Shown here: in pieces, positions 36,720 through 48,573 of the stretch
Layout: each line of letters begins with the position of its first letter
Position numbering within the stretch: position 1 is the stretch's first letter
NCBI GenBank assembly: GCA_037043455.1
Contig: JAWPHD010000095.1
Location: 186,001-250,000, forward strand
Source of the DNA: Cyrtodaria siliqua
Lineage: Eukaryota > Mollusca > Bivalvia > Adapedonta > Hiatellidae
Length of the DNA: 64,000 bases
Direction of reading: 5' to 3'
Position numbers and translations under genes: made by a program
Notes under the pieces: generated by a model
The model's database searches: none
The model's input: only the letters and a program-made list of their open reading frames with translations
Told to the model about the DNA's origin: nothing

Positions 36720-39700
36720 TTACAGAAACTTATGTTTGGTAACATGAGATCTTCTCCAAGCTTGGCTTCTTGTCCATATTTTGTTTTCAACAATGTCTTC
36801 ACTACTCTCACTGTCAGATCTATTATTGTCAATTGCTTTACTAACTGTTTCTTCTTGCACTTTATTTTCACTTTTGATTTTATTTTTACCAGCAGTTATT
36901 TTATTGTCATTACTTTTAATACTGTTAGTTTTATAAATGTCAGCAGCTGTCCGTCCGCTGTTTTCTGCCCTACTTTTTCTACTTTGAGTTTCAGTCTTTT
37001 CACTGACAATCCTATAACTATCATTTTTCAGTGGCACGTGTGTGTAGTTGTCAATCACCACGTGCAGTATGTAACAGTTTATGATGAAAAATATCAATCC
37101 AGCACCCCAGATGTAGATGAACGTGTTCTTCCCTTCAAACTCCAGGTAGTAGGCGGGTAGAAGCCATAGTCCCTGCAAGGAGATTGTACTTGGTCAGTTT
37201 TATACAGGCTGATACTGGTACATATTACATAATGGTACAAATATGATCACATGGTTTCAACACTTCTCACTTCAACCTAGTTTTCTTTATATTTTCTTTA
37301 TTACTTTTTTATGCAATATAGTGCAAAGAGAGCAGATTTTCCAGTACTTATTTTGTGGGTGACTGTTATTTAGTTTATTGTAAAATACACCCCTGTTGTT
37401 TCAAGTGTATGAGACCAACTCAAAACAAAACAGTTTGGAAACCAGGGCAGATTATATGAAAATCTGAAACATTCAAAAAAGAAGAAATGAAGGGACTGAA
37501 AATTCAACTCTTTTTGTGCCATAGTACATTCAAATTAGCACAGTACTAACATGCAAAGTAATAAATAAACAGTAATGAAAATTTTACCCTGAATCAGGAT
37601 AATTTTGACGGAACAAGTTTGGTAAAGATCCGATGAAAAATGAAGGTGCTAGAGTGTTTACAAGGCAAATATTCATATTTTTCATTCAATCAAGAATCAC
37701 TCTGGTGTTTGTTTTCCGTTTTAAATGTGGTTTTTGAACTGGTACAAGCTTCATTGATATTAAGTTTTATTGATATTAAGACTGACCAAGTTTGGTAGAG
37801 ATCAGATGGTAAATGAAGGTATTAGAGTGTTGGCAAGGCACATTATAGAATTAATGGCCATTAATTTCTCTGATCAAATCAAAATCCTTAACTCTGATGT
37901 TTATTATTAGATATTGGTGGTTTTCTAATTTGTCCGAGTTTTCATCGATATTCAGTTTTTGGCCAAGTTTGGTAAAGATTAGATGCAATATGAAAGTGCA
38001 GGAGCGTTGGCATCAAAAAGTTAACATGGACGGAAGACGGACAACTGACCATGGCATAAGCCTAATGGCCACTTTACTCAAGTTGTGTTGATGTCTGAAA
38101 ACATGTAAAAGCCCATGTTCCTACAATACCATGCACAATTAAATGTGAAAGTAGTCCATTTTGGGTTTAATGTCACTTTTTTTCTAGTTAAATAAGGCTC
38201 ATATTCTTCCAGACAGGAAGATGATGCATTTCCAGTTAAACAATGAATTGAAAACTTTGTTTGGCTTCTAATTTTCATCTTTATGTTCGGAAATTGGCGA
38301 CATTTAATGAATAGTGCAATTTTGTGGACGTTTTAAAGAATGTGTGACAGATGCCTTTGTACACAAGCTCAGTTATCTTGCAGAAATATCAGATGTGGAT
38401 CTTAAAATTATATTGTATATTATATTATATTGGCAAGTAATTTCCAGTTCATTAGGAGCAGGCCAATAGAGTAAGAGTCAGAAACAGTAAGAAGCATTCA
38501 GAGACATTTTATTGAACTGAACAACACTTACAGTGAAGAACGTTTTTGCAATTTACAATTGTATTCTTGTAAAATAAAAGTATTATCTAAACAGAATTTG
38601 TTTTTGTGGAAAAATATGGCTCCCGCTAAAGAGTTTGGTATGCACAACGAGACATGATAAGGATACTTCTCAGTAAGGTTGACTGAAATCCGTATAAAAG
38701 AACTGAAAGATGTTGGAGAAGTAGAGGGGACAAGATTTTCCTATGTTACTATCATCCAAGTGGGTATCTCCTGCAGAAATCGATGAACCGAAACTTTCCG
38801 GCAAGTTCGGCTGAAATCCGCAGAAAAATTAAAATGATCAAAGTGCCATAACTCTGGCAACAGAACCTTTTTATACGCCCATCTTGACGGGACGTATTAA
38901 GTGATCAAGTAATGTCCGGCAATGTAGTGTCAGCTCCATAACTGGAGTAGTTTTAATCCAGTCTTGATAAAACTTCAACACAATGTTAATGGCCACAATA
39001 GCTTGGTCAAGTTCGATAACCAACACTATTGCTCCAGAAACACTGGAGTTATGGCCCTTGGATTATTGAAAATTGATGGTGTCCGCTCCATAACTGGAGC
39101 AATTTTAATCCAATCTTGATGAAACTTGGACACAATGTTTATGGCCACAATAGCTCGCTTAAGTTCTATAACCAATGCTATTGCTCAAGACACCGGAGTT
39201 ATGGTCCTTGGACTGTTGAAAATTCACAAAATTGACGGTGTCCTCTCCATAACTGCAGTAATTTTAATCCAATCTTGATGAAACTTGGAAACGATGTTTA
39301 TGGCCACAATAGCTCGGTCAGGTTCGATAACCAATGCTACTGCTCAAGAAACATGATGGTTATAAATATGAATTCCACAAGTATGACGGGCATATGTTGT
39401 GTTGGTCTGGCACTCTTGTTAGGATAAGCAAACCTAGACATGGTATGGATACTACCCAGCAAGTTTGGTTGAAATCTGTTTAACAATGTAGGCAGAGTAG
39501 AGATGACAAAGGTAAAATCATCAACATGCCATAACTTTATAATTTGGTATTATCTGTTATAACGGGAACAGAAGATTAATATTTCTATACATACCTGTCC
39601 AGCAAACCAGAGTGAGACTGTTGTGATTGCCTTGGTTACAGAGATTCTTGTGAGATGTGGCAGCAACAGGGGAACGATACACAGGTACCACAGGAAATAC

Positions 39701-42700
39701 TGGAATAGAACACGGTCAAGGGATAGTATAATACTGAAACCAAACAAGATTAGGGTACGGTGTAATACTGAAACCAAACAAGGTCAGTGTATGGTATAAT
39801 ACTGAAACCAAACAAAGTCAGGGTATGGTATAATGGTACTGAAACCAAACAAGGTCACTGTTTACTCACACTGGATAAATTTTATTAGTTTATTTTCTCT
39901 CTATGGGTGGGATAAAAAAAATGGCGCTCTCAAGTCACGCCCATCAATGAAATAGACTTACAAGAATGTTAATAATACAACCTATTTTGTATAACCATTG
40001 ATGATCAGTTAGTTATGTACCTTACAAGACTTGAAGATGGGCTCAGTTTTCTGTATTTGTCACATACCGTTACATTAAGCGGAGTTAAATGAAAGATAAA
40101 CTGGTTCAATTGATTGTGATAGCTTCATCCGCCAAACGATCTCGTTTCAAAATAGACTCCAGTTGGTTTCGGTGTTTGCTACACATTGTTACATTAAGTG
40201 CAGTTGAATGAGATAAACATTTTGAATTGTAAAATGGTCTTTTATAACATCACAAATTCTAACACAACTGTCTTGATATGTCTTATACTACATAGTGAAA
40301 GGGAAACCTACTGATAGAAACTTCCGCTGTCTATCATTCTAAACTTTCCTTTAAATACTACTTAGTCTGGCGGAATGTTTTAAGCTGGTAATGATACTTT
40401 GTATTGCAGTTTTCTTGTACTATAAATATGAAATTTCTTGTAAGAGAATAAATTATTACCTGTGATGTACAGACTTTGTTGAAAGTGACAAACGCAAATG
40501 TGTTGAGGAAGACTGCCATGACAGGATGCTTGTAGTGTTTCACGGAGAACATGATGAGCAGAGCAACCTGTTAAGAGAAATAGTGATTAATTAATAAAAT
40601 CTTCTTACAATATGTTTGTTTGTTTGCATGGTGTTTTACGTCATTTTCAACATATGCATGGTTATATGATGGTCGATTTTTTGCGGTGGTAAGAACCAGT
40701 ACTGTACACCTCCCGCCATCCATAAGAATCAACACTTCCTGACTTACAAGTCGAGCTCCCAGTGTGATTCAAACCCGCAGCGGTGAGAGGCGTAGGTTTA
40801 CAACGCAACCATTGTTAACCATTCAGCCATGGAAATGCTCATCTTACAATATGTAATAAATATTGGCAACAAAAGCTAAATAGATTGGTAACGGTAGATA
40901 ACATGTCAAGGGAGAGCCAAGAATGTTGACAGAACCAAGGGACCCAGGTGGCTCACTCCATTTAAAATAGAAAATTAAGGAATAGTGCAATATAAACATG
41001 AAATGCAATAACATTTATGCAAGGTATAAAGATGACACTGTGTGATAGTTCATTGTCCCCAAGGACCTGTGACTGTGGGTACAACATGTACAAATACACC
41101 GTGTGGTACATATAGTGGAGGTAACAATTCAGGTGTCAGACCGGTGAAAATCAGTCCATTGAACACAGTACAAAATAGGCTATAGTTTGAGACCAGTCAC
41201 AAGTTTCACAACATTCTTTCCCTTAAATACACTTTAATTCTGTTAAAGCGAATTAAACACATTTGGCTTGCAAACGGTCCCATATCTGAATAAACACTGA
41301 TTCAGTTTTCAACATTTTACGTCATTCATTCACACTACCATATGCCTATTTTGAAATAAACATCTGTCAAAACCACATCTCTACCTAATCTCTGTGCTCA
41401 TACTCTCCAAAGAAATAATCCTGACATACACAGTAAAATACTTACTATTCATGACAACAGACATAATACTTTAACAACAGGTTAAATTTAACAATGAAAT
41501 AATTGAATTGAATGTTGTTTAATGGCTCATAAACACAGTATACGTTATTTAGAGCCGCCCCAGAGAGAGGGGAAGGATACATAGGAATCCGGGAACCGTG
41601 CCCTACTCCTATTATCAAATAGATTCCTATGGTTCTTTAACGTGCTAGGAGGATATAACGATACACAGGACCATCCAGTTTACGTCGACAAGGCTAAGGG
41701 AAAGTGTCTTGCCCAAGAACACACTGACTAAACTCAGTGGCACCACGCAGGAGTGAACCTGGGGCCTCCGGTTACAAATCCGGCATGCTACCCACTGCGC
41801 CATGCCAGCCCTCAACAACAATGAAATAAAAACTTATCTTGGGAAAAACATATGCAAAATAGAAACTTTGGATTTTTTCAAGGAACTATTTTAGCACCGT
41901 ACGACCCGGAAGTACTTCCTGTCTGGTATGACACCTTCAGTAATAACTATTAATGGAGGTAATATGCATGATGACTGCTGAAACAATTATAGATAGTAGG
42001 GGTAATAACTCTTACCTGAGGTACAAATGAGAGGAGACTAAGCACGATGGAGTTATCTGTCCCTGACTGTTGGTACAACATGTAGAAGTACACAGAGAAG
42101 TTGTGACGAATATCCTTCCTTGTAATGTGGTAGAGATATGTGTGGTAGAGGAAATCCCAACCATACCTGATAATAATAATTAATATTTGTCTGAGCATTG
42201 CTAAATTTGCGTTGTTATTTACCAGCATACACCATATTTTATAAATTCCAAATGTTAATGGCCTAGCCAATCAGAATGAAGAAAATTCTTGAAAAGCGCT
42301 TGAGTCACTAATGAAGTTTATTATTAAGAATGTAATAAAAGTAAATATTAAATATTATCTCATTTAAAGTAAGCTATTAATGTATACACGTGTTATACTT
42401 TATATTTCCACCTTTCGGTGAACAATCTAAAACATATAGCCAAATTTGAAAGCTATTAAAAAGATGCAAGAAAAAAAGTACTTAGGGCAGTAGAATACCG
42501 TTAAAGTTATTGTAAACATTCTTTGAGGTGGGGTGGATTTTATACATACCAGTAATAGTATACACCAGTCAACGCAGCCAGTGTTGTCCCCGCAGTCAGA
42601 ATAAACAACAGTCTATCTTTATTTGGTAATAACGTTCTAAAAAGCTGTTTCCAACCTCCCTTTGTTACCCTGACAACATCACCATGGCGATAATCATTAC

Positions 42701-43999
42701 CTAGCAACAAGTAGACTGGGAGTGCGTAAGTGACTGGGTAGATTTTCACATGAACGGATAATGCATAGACACAGCCAGCGAGTCCGACATTTTTGTCTTG
42801 TAACAATTTTAAACATAAAAGTACAAGGAATGACATTATCGATTCGGCATTCCCTCTACTGGATATGGTCATGGGCAATGGATTGAAAAGCCAGACTGCT
42901 GCACATAGTTTTGCCACTTTTGCAGAAGTGCCTCCAGTTAAAGTTATTTTGTAAATTAGATAACCAGTGAGCACATCAAAGGCTATAAATAGAACTTTTC
43001 CAAACAATGGTGAGATCCAGATATTAGGCTGCAACATTTGAGCCAACAATGGCGTGTAACGATAGGTTGCCCTCAGGTACGGTGATTTTCCCTACAAAAA
43101 TACGAGAAAAACTATTTACTACAATTCACCTAAATTTTCTAGGGTCATTTCAGCAAATATTCTTTGACAGTATATTCTCTAGAACTGTTTGGCCAAATAT
43201 CCTATTAAAAATATAAGCAAATTGGACAAATACGTATATTTGACTACATAAAGTTATTTTTCAAAACCATTTTTACAATTTTGCTATTAAAATGTAAGAA
43301 ATAGTTGATTCTACTGTTATTGCTTAAAATTAAATAAATAGAGGATTTAACACGAGTACTCATCCATTATTGAATTTATTAAATGAGTTGGCAATGTGAT
43401 ACAATGCGAGGCTCTTGCCGAGCATTAATATGTTTTGTTAATGATTTTAATAAATTCAATAATGGATGCGAACGAATGTTTGCCTGTTGCTTTAACACGC
43501 GAAACCGACATAAACCATGGTAATTGGATCATAGTCATTATCAATTTTTTGACAGCGCATACAAGGCTTATTTGCATACTTATAGAACTAGTGGTATATC
43601 GAAAATATAGAATGGTGTTATTCCACTTCCACACCTTATGTGATAAGTTAACTTATTCAAGAAGTGACTTGTTATATGTTTTCACTCATTAACATATTTC
43701 CCTGATTTGCGGACTCTTATTTGGGAAAACAAAAACAATATGGATTTCTGTTATAAAAGAAATCGATGGTTATAGAAACTCTATATGGTTGAAGAAACTC
43801 TATATAAAACCTAATATTATAGAAAAATAAGAACTACAGTACTGCAGATTACCTGCGTCATATATCCAGCAGCATCATTGAAGACTTGATAGTCTATATC
43901 AGTAAACTTGACCGCCATGGTTCTGTCCTGCCATTCACCATATACAATAAGGGCCAGACGTGCCACCAAGCCAATGACCACTAGTCCTGAGACATCCAT
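36720..43999 (-). CDS. PIGM: GPI mannosyltransferase 1 (PIG-M), complete, six coding exons
   Basis: Adds the first mannose, from dolichol-phosphate-mannose, to glucosaminyl-phosphatidylinositol in the ER lumen, with PIG-X as partner in animals. Exons in transcript order: 43999-43853, 43091-42550, 42166-42016, 40567-40460, 39699-39595, 37172-36720. All have AG/GT borders and phases join exactly to give 501 residues. The GT-C catalytic DXD is D34-I35-D36 in TDIDYQVF. Other family blocks: SPYLRATYRYTPLL, FNPLPMTISSRGNAESI, VHVKIYPVTYALP, HITRKDIRHNFSVYFYMLY, FVTFNKVCTSQ joined to YFLWYL, and PAYYLEFEGKNTF. Many hydrophobic segments fit a polytopic ER protein. Odd points: human PIGM is 423 residues from one coding exon, whereas here there are six, and a charged tail rich in Lys, Ser, Asn and Glu (about 402-501) follows the last membrane segment. 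The N-terminus is shorter than human. The frame stays open upstream of a possible acceptor at 44006, so an extra upstream exon is possible. Confidence 0.95.
37590..38060. repeat. Degenerate repeat in PIGM intron 5
   Basis: AGTTTGGTAAAGATC-GATG-AAATGAAGGT recurs three times; the same family recurs at 45180-45660. Confidence 0.6.
38061..38879. other. PIGM intron 5, no feature seen
   Basis: AT-rich intron with no repeat or exon that I can identify. Confidence 0.35.
38880..39400. repeat. Tandem repeat in PIGM intron 5, about 155-bp unit, three copies
   Basis: GCTCCATAACTGGAG and TTTTAATCCA-TCTTGATGAAACTT, then TGGCCACAATAGCT, return at about 38930, 39082 and 39240. Confidence 0.8.
39728..39862. 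repeat. 34-bp minisatellite, four copies
   Basis: TAATACTGAAACCAAACAAG plus a GTCAG-GTATGGTA spacer repeats every 34 bp; the last copy has a 3-bp insertion. It starts 28 bp from the acceptor of PIGM exon 5, so repeat growth here could touch the branch-point region. Confidence 0.9.
40690..40845 (-). mobile_element. tRNA-derived SINE fragment
   Basis: On the minus strand, ATGGCTGAATGGTTAACA resembles an A box and GCGGGTTTGAATCAC at 40776-40762 a B box; a short body with TGTACAGTACTGGTTCTTAC follows. In PIGM intron 3. Confidence 0.65.
41503..41816 (-). mobile_element. Full-length tRNA-derived SINE with 13-bp target duplications
   Basis: Minus strand: head GGGCTGGCATGGCGCAGTGG with B box CAGGTTCACTCC, a body containing CTTAGCCTTGTCGACGTAAA, and tail ending AACATTCAATTCAATT. 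AACAATGAAATAA flanks it at 41490-41502 and 41817-41829, an exact duplication. In PIGM intron 3. Confidence 0.88.
42167..42549. other. PIGM intron 2, no feature seen
   Basis: Ordinary AT-rich intron. Confidence 0.4.
43336..43660. mobile_element. Fold-back repeat family X, copy 1, in PIGM intron 1
   Basis: ATCCATTATTGAATTTATTA and its complement AATAAATTCAATAATGGAT form an inverted pair around GCGAGGCTCTTGCCGAGC; a shared right half has TTTAACACGCGAAACCGACA. A second copy lies at 53118-53480, same order and orientation. Confidence 0.82.
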
Positions 44000-44005
44000 G
44001 GGTGA

Positions 44006-45042
44006 CTGGGATATAAAAATAGAATACTTGTAACAATTCTGATCGAATATGTACATTTATATGCAGATCCTAATGCAGTTTGATACTGGAAACATCCAAC
44101 ATGCCAAGTCTTTCGTATTCTCCAGCAGTATATCGGACTTGCATTAAATTTTGATCTACCGATCACACAGAAGCCTCTTAAAATATCCCAGAATTTTTTA
44201 TAATAAACAAAATAAAATAAAAATAATTTGCCAAAGTATGGTTGAATGGCTTTAGTGTATAATACAAAGCGGGTGTCTAATTAATGTACAACATATAACA
44301 TACCTTACCTTACATTTATGATTGGTGTTCATGGCAAAACATTATCAACAAAGTGGTCAATTCAGGTATGTATTTGCTTCATAACTTTCTTAATATTGAA
44401 CAAATTTTGTTTAACTAAATCGCGCATACCTCTACAAAGTGATCTCTTTACTCCACTGCAGAATTAATAGGAATTTGATTTATTCAGTACTTTCTGAGAT
44501 AAGGCTTTCATTACTATTGTATCGGAAAAGGATAGAGAGAAGAAGAGATAATGTTGTAGTATATCAGTGTTGTTTTTTTGTTGTTTTTATAGACGTTATT
44601 CATAACTTTCACATCCGGTCAACTTCCGGTAGGTTGAGATATGCAGTAGGTGAAAATAAAGGGGTTTACTCTGACTTAATCCTCAATCTCTATATGAAAA
44701 TATTAGACCATGATTTAAAATAAATGTATCCATATCGGTGTTTTAAAATCAGACAACACCAAAACAAGATACATAGATGTACACAAAAAATAAAGTTTTT
44801 AATATAATTATCACTACAAACTAGTTTTATAAAGGGCTAAAGTCACCAACGATAAACACCGAGTTTACCCACTACCAGAATGTGGAGGTATTTTATTGAT
44901 CACTGATTGGTCAAATTATTCTGATGATGTCATGTGAAAGATGATGTCATGTGAAAGTTATGAATTCAGTCAGATTCACAATGCCTAAAGATTATGTATA
45001 ATATTTCCCCCCAATTTTGAGGAAAAAATTCCCAACTGAAAA
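44006..45042. other. Upstream of PIGM, no gene seen
   Basis: A 17-bp unit GATGATGTCATGTGAAA is duplicated at about 44923-44957. The fragment TAGAGAGAAGAAGAGATAAT near 44533 matches the repeat at 51110 and 51530. The PIGM promoter and any 5' untranslated exon should be here but I cannot place them. Confidence 0.4.
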
Positions 45043-45660
45043 ACAAGAGGCCCAAGAGGGCCTGTAGACGCTCTACTGGCAAACATGGCTCTTATAACAT
45101 CAATGAAGTTAGTGACTGTCATTTACGTTTTTTTGGAAGTTTCGGGCAAAAAACAGCTTTTGAACTAAATCAAGGGCAAGAACTAAAGAATCTGTTAAAG
45201 TTCGGTAAAGATCAGATGAAAAATGAAGGCTCTACCGTATTAACAAGGCAAAATATAGCATTTTTAACTAAATCAAGAGCCATAACTCCTCTGTTACTGG
45301 TCCGACTGGTCCAACATAGAGCTAAAAAAAAAAAAAAAAAAATTGAAAGCAAAAATTAAAAAAAATATATAAAAAAAATAAATAAATCAATAAAAATAAA
45401 GCATTAAAACAAAAAAAAAAATAAAAAAAAAAATAATTTAAAAATAAAAAATAAAAATTAATAATTTAAAAAAAAAAGTTAAAAAAAAAAAGTTTGGTAA
45501 CGCTCAGATGAAAAATGAAGTCCCTCTCGTCTTAACGAGGCAAAATATAGCGTTTTGAACTAAATCAAGGGCCATAACTAAGCTGTTACTGGTCCGATAT
45601 GTTTGGTTTTCGAACTTGTCTGAGCTTTCATTGATATTAACAATCCGATAAAGTTTGGTA
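45043..45660 (+). repeat. 'ACAAGAGGCCCAAGAGGG' repeat with A-rich insert
   Basis: Head ACAAGAGGCCCAAGAGGGCC, then degenerate monomers (GTTCGGTAAAGATCAGATGA and CAAGGCAAAATATAGC twice), split by a poly-A/AT tract at about 45325-45490. Confidence 0.75.
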
Positions 45661-46201
45661 AAAAAGGCCTGGTACGATCAGAGAAGACTCGGATTAGATT
45701 CGAAGGTGAGAGGCAAAGTTTACAACGCAACACTGAGTGAATTTTATGCGTGGAACAGTTAAAAACATAACAACGGAAAAGCAAGTGTGAATTTTCATCA
45801 CAGGCAAATAAATAGTCCACTAGCTTACCACTGTGCCACTTATTTTTGAATACAGATTACAGAATTTCTGTACAAGTCGTCAAGTGTGTTATTTTTGTTT
45901 TGTTTTCTTCTTTAATTTTTGCTGTAAATAAATACTAGAGGTCTATTAATTGCATAAGCCACTATTTTCAAAGGCCTACGTACAAAACAGAATATTCAAG
46001 AATACTCAAGTTCTGGGATATGAACTTCAATGACAGAAATTTGATTCAATTCTCGCTCAAAAACAAATTCATGAATTCGTGATCCATGGGCGCGGCCATT
46101 TTTAAAGAACGTTGGCAAGAACGATAACTATTGACGGGTGGCACGAAATACCCAAATCTACCCAAATCTACCCAAATCTACAAAAATCCTTACCCAAATC
46201 T

Positions 46202-48127
46202 ACTCAAATCCTTGCCCAAATCTACCACTCTACACATATAATGTGGCACGAAAGTGTACAGAGTTACTTCTGTAACAATACAACAACAATACAATACAAT
46301 ACAACGTTTATTCAGAAAGCCAATCATATCATAGCGTATTCGACACAATGTACAGACATATAACAGTAAAGATACAAAGTAAATTGTAATTAAATTTATT
46401 AATATTAATCTTCTAAGACAAGTTACTAGTATAATTAATTAATTTCAATTCGTAGTTGAAGGGACTTAAGTATAAAGTAACTTGTTGCTAAACCTTCAAT
46501 AAAAGTTAAGGGATTTAACACAGTTAACGCACGATTAAACCGATCCTGTGTGGTACTCTGTCTCTGTGAAGGGGTAAACACACTATTAATTGTAGTGTTT
46601 CTAGCATTGTTATATAGTGGGCATTCTAAAATAAAATGTTGTTCAGTTTCTACTCTATTTTTGCAGAAAGGGCAGTACCCATTATCTCTTGGGATTTTTG
46701 GGATTTTATATCTGCCCATTTCGATATTTAGATAATGAGCACTTGTTCACAGTTTTGTAATGACAGAGCGGTGCTGTTTTTTAGGAAGAATATCTAAATA
46801 TCGTGCTCGATTGAAACATGTGTATAGATTACAGGATAATGTTAATTTCGTATCCGTAACATGCTTAAGTTTTTCCATTCTTTCTTTAAATATGCTTTGA
46901 AAATAATCTTTGATATTTTTTTCGAAAACCAAACTATCAGAGTCTAATGTATGATTTATATCTGGTTGTAATTTGAAGAGAGTACCGCACCAAGATTTAC
47001 AGGATGTTGTATAGTTACTTTGATCTGCTACAAAAGCAGTTTTTAATAAAATTCTATTCGAAGGGAGTTGTTTAAGTCTATTGTAGTAACTAAACATGTT
47101 TTTAAGTATGACTATGAGCATAGGGAATCTGCCAAGCTCTGCCCGACAAGCAATATTTGTAGTTTTGCTATGTACACCAAGAATGTATTTACAATACTTA
47201 ACATGTAATTTCTCGAAAGCCGAGTTATCATTCATAAAATCTGGTTTGTAATCATGCAGATATCCAGATCTCACTGCCATAAGTAAGTATTGGTACAATC
47301 ATGCTTTCAGCTGTAATTGTTCTGCAGCTTGTTTGAAATCTCCTGTGTAGTGTAATGTGATGCCAAGATATTGGAATGAGTCAACTATTTCTTTTACATT
47401 GTTTCTAAAGCTGAAGTGCTTTAAGTATTTTTCTTTAAGTGTACCTTTATTAAAGATCATTATCTTAGTTTTGTTAACTTCAAGTTTTCACTTTTGGCAA
47501 TATTCAGACAATGCGTCTATACTGTGTTGGAGACCATTTGGGGATTCGGAAAGTAAGAGTAGATCATCTGCGTAAAGTAAGCAGTTGAAATTGATCTCAT
47601 TTAGTTGTATAGGGTCAGTGAGTCTGGAATCAAAAGTATCCGTAATATCATTTATGTAAATATTAAAGAATAGTGGGCTTAAGCTATCGCCCTGTTTCAC
47701 TCCTCTCTTTGCTTCTGTTTTGATACCCATTGATGATGTTCGTTTAATTCTAAATTGTGTGTGTGTGTACATGTGAGTTAGAAGATTGAAAAATTTACTG
47801 TTTGTCTTCTAAATGGTTATATAATCTTGATTGCAATAGAAAAGTGAAAAGTTTACCTAAACAGCTTATAATGCCAAGCACTACAACATCCGTTTTCACA
47901 TGTCTATACATGTTGTGACCGTCTACTCCGTTTCCATGGGAGTCCATTATTAAAGTGACAATACATATTTACCCAAATCTACCCATATCCTTGCCCAAAT
48001 CCATCACTATACACATATAACGTGGCACGAAAGTATATGAGTATAGTGTAACTTCTGAAACAAGAAATATTTACCAAAATCTACCCAAATCCTTGCCCAA
48101 ATCTACCACGATACACCTATAACGTGG
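46202..48127. repeat. Tandem 'CCCAAATCTA' repeats flanking LINE copy 1
   Basis: A block of about 75-90 bp (CCAAATC-TTGCCCAAATC through ACACATATAA-GTGGCACGAA) stands at 46202-46277, 47971-48062 and, partly, 48072-48127. CCCAAATCTA is also repeated every 10 bp at 46151-46180. Confidence 0.8.
46278..47930 (-). pseudogene. Broken LINE reverse transcriptase, copy 1
   Basis: Non-LTR retrotransposon remnant, truncated at its 5' end. Three consecutive minus-strand frames (47772-47488, 47298-46747, 46719-46435) are separated by stops or shifts. The first holds RT motifs GVKQGDSLSPLFFN and LLYADDLLLL (catalytic YADD codons at 47574-47563). The last holds a Cys/His motif CPFC-ETEQHFILECPLYNNAR, as seen after the RT in some LINE clades. 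The 3' end has an ATTGT-type short tandem tail (about 46281-46301), usual for CR1/L2-like LINEs. Not functional. Confidence 0.82.
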
Positions 48128-48573
48128 CTTAAATGAACCCAAAATATCAAAAACGGTCGATATAAAAAATGATGAGATGCTTACTGTCTAAACACCCTGT
48201 TACTGTTAACAAATTAATTATATTAGTCTTGTAGCCTAAACCTGCACATCTGCTAATGCTTCGCTCCCCGATTTTTATCACAAATTAACCGCAGAAACCT
48301 TTTTAAAAAAAAGAAGAGTTTTAGTAGGGCCTATACTGTACTCTGGGAGGAAAATGACATCAAATAGAGCCCTGGTATACAGTAATTAGTGTTAGGTGTT
48401 AAGTGAAGTCTTTTCAAAAGACATGTTTAAAAAACAAAACAAAAACAGGATAAAACATTTTATTAGTTTTATGTGTACATTTTCCATCCATGTCAAAACC
48501 TACCACTTAAATTAATAATGTTTTTTTTTACATTTTGAGAAAACAAGAAGTTTAACGGAAAGCTTCACTAAAT

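Noticed and set aside
36732..37160. 142-codon plus-strand frame
   Set aside because: Antisense shadow of PIGM exon 6.
41740..41812. Functional tRNA gene
   Set aside because: Head of a SINE with body, tail and target duplications; the tRNA part is diverged.
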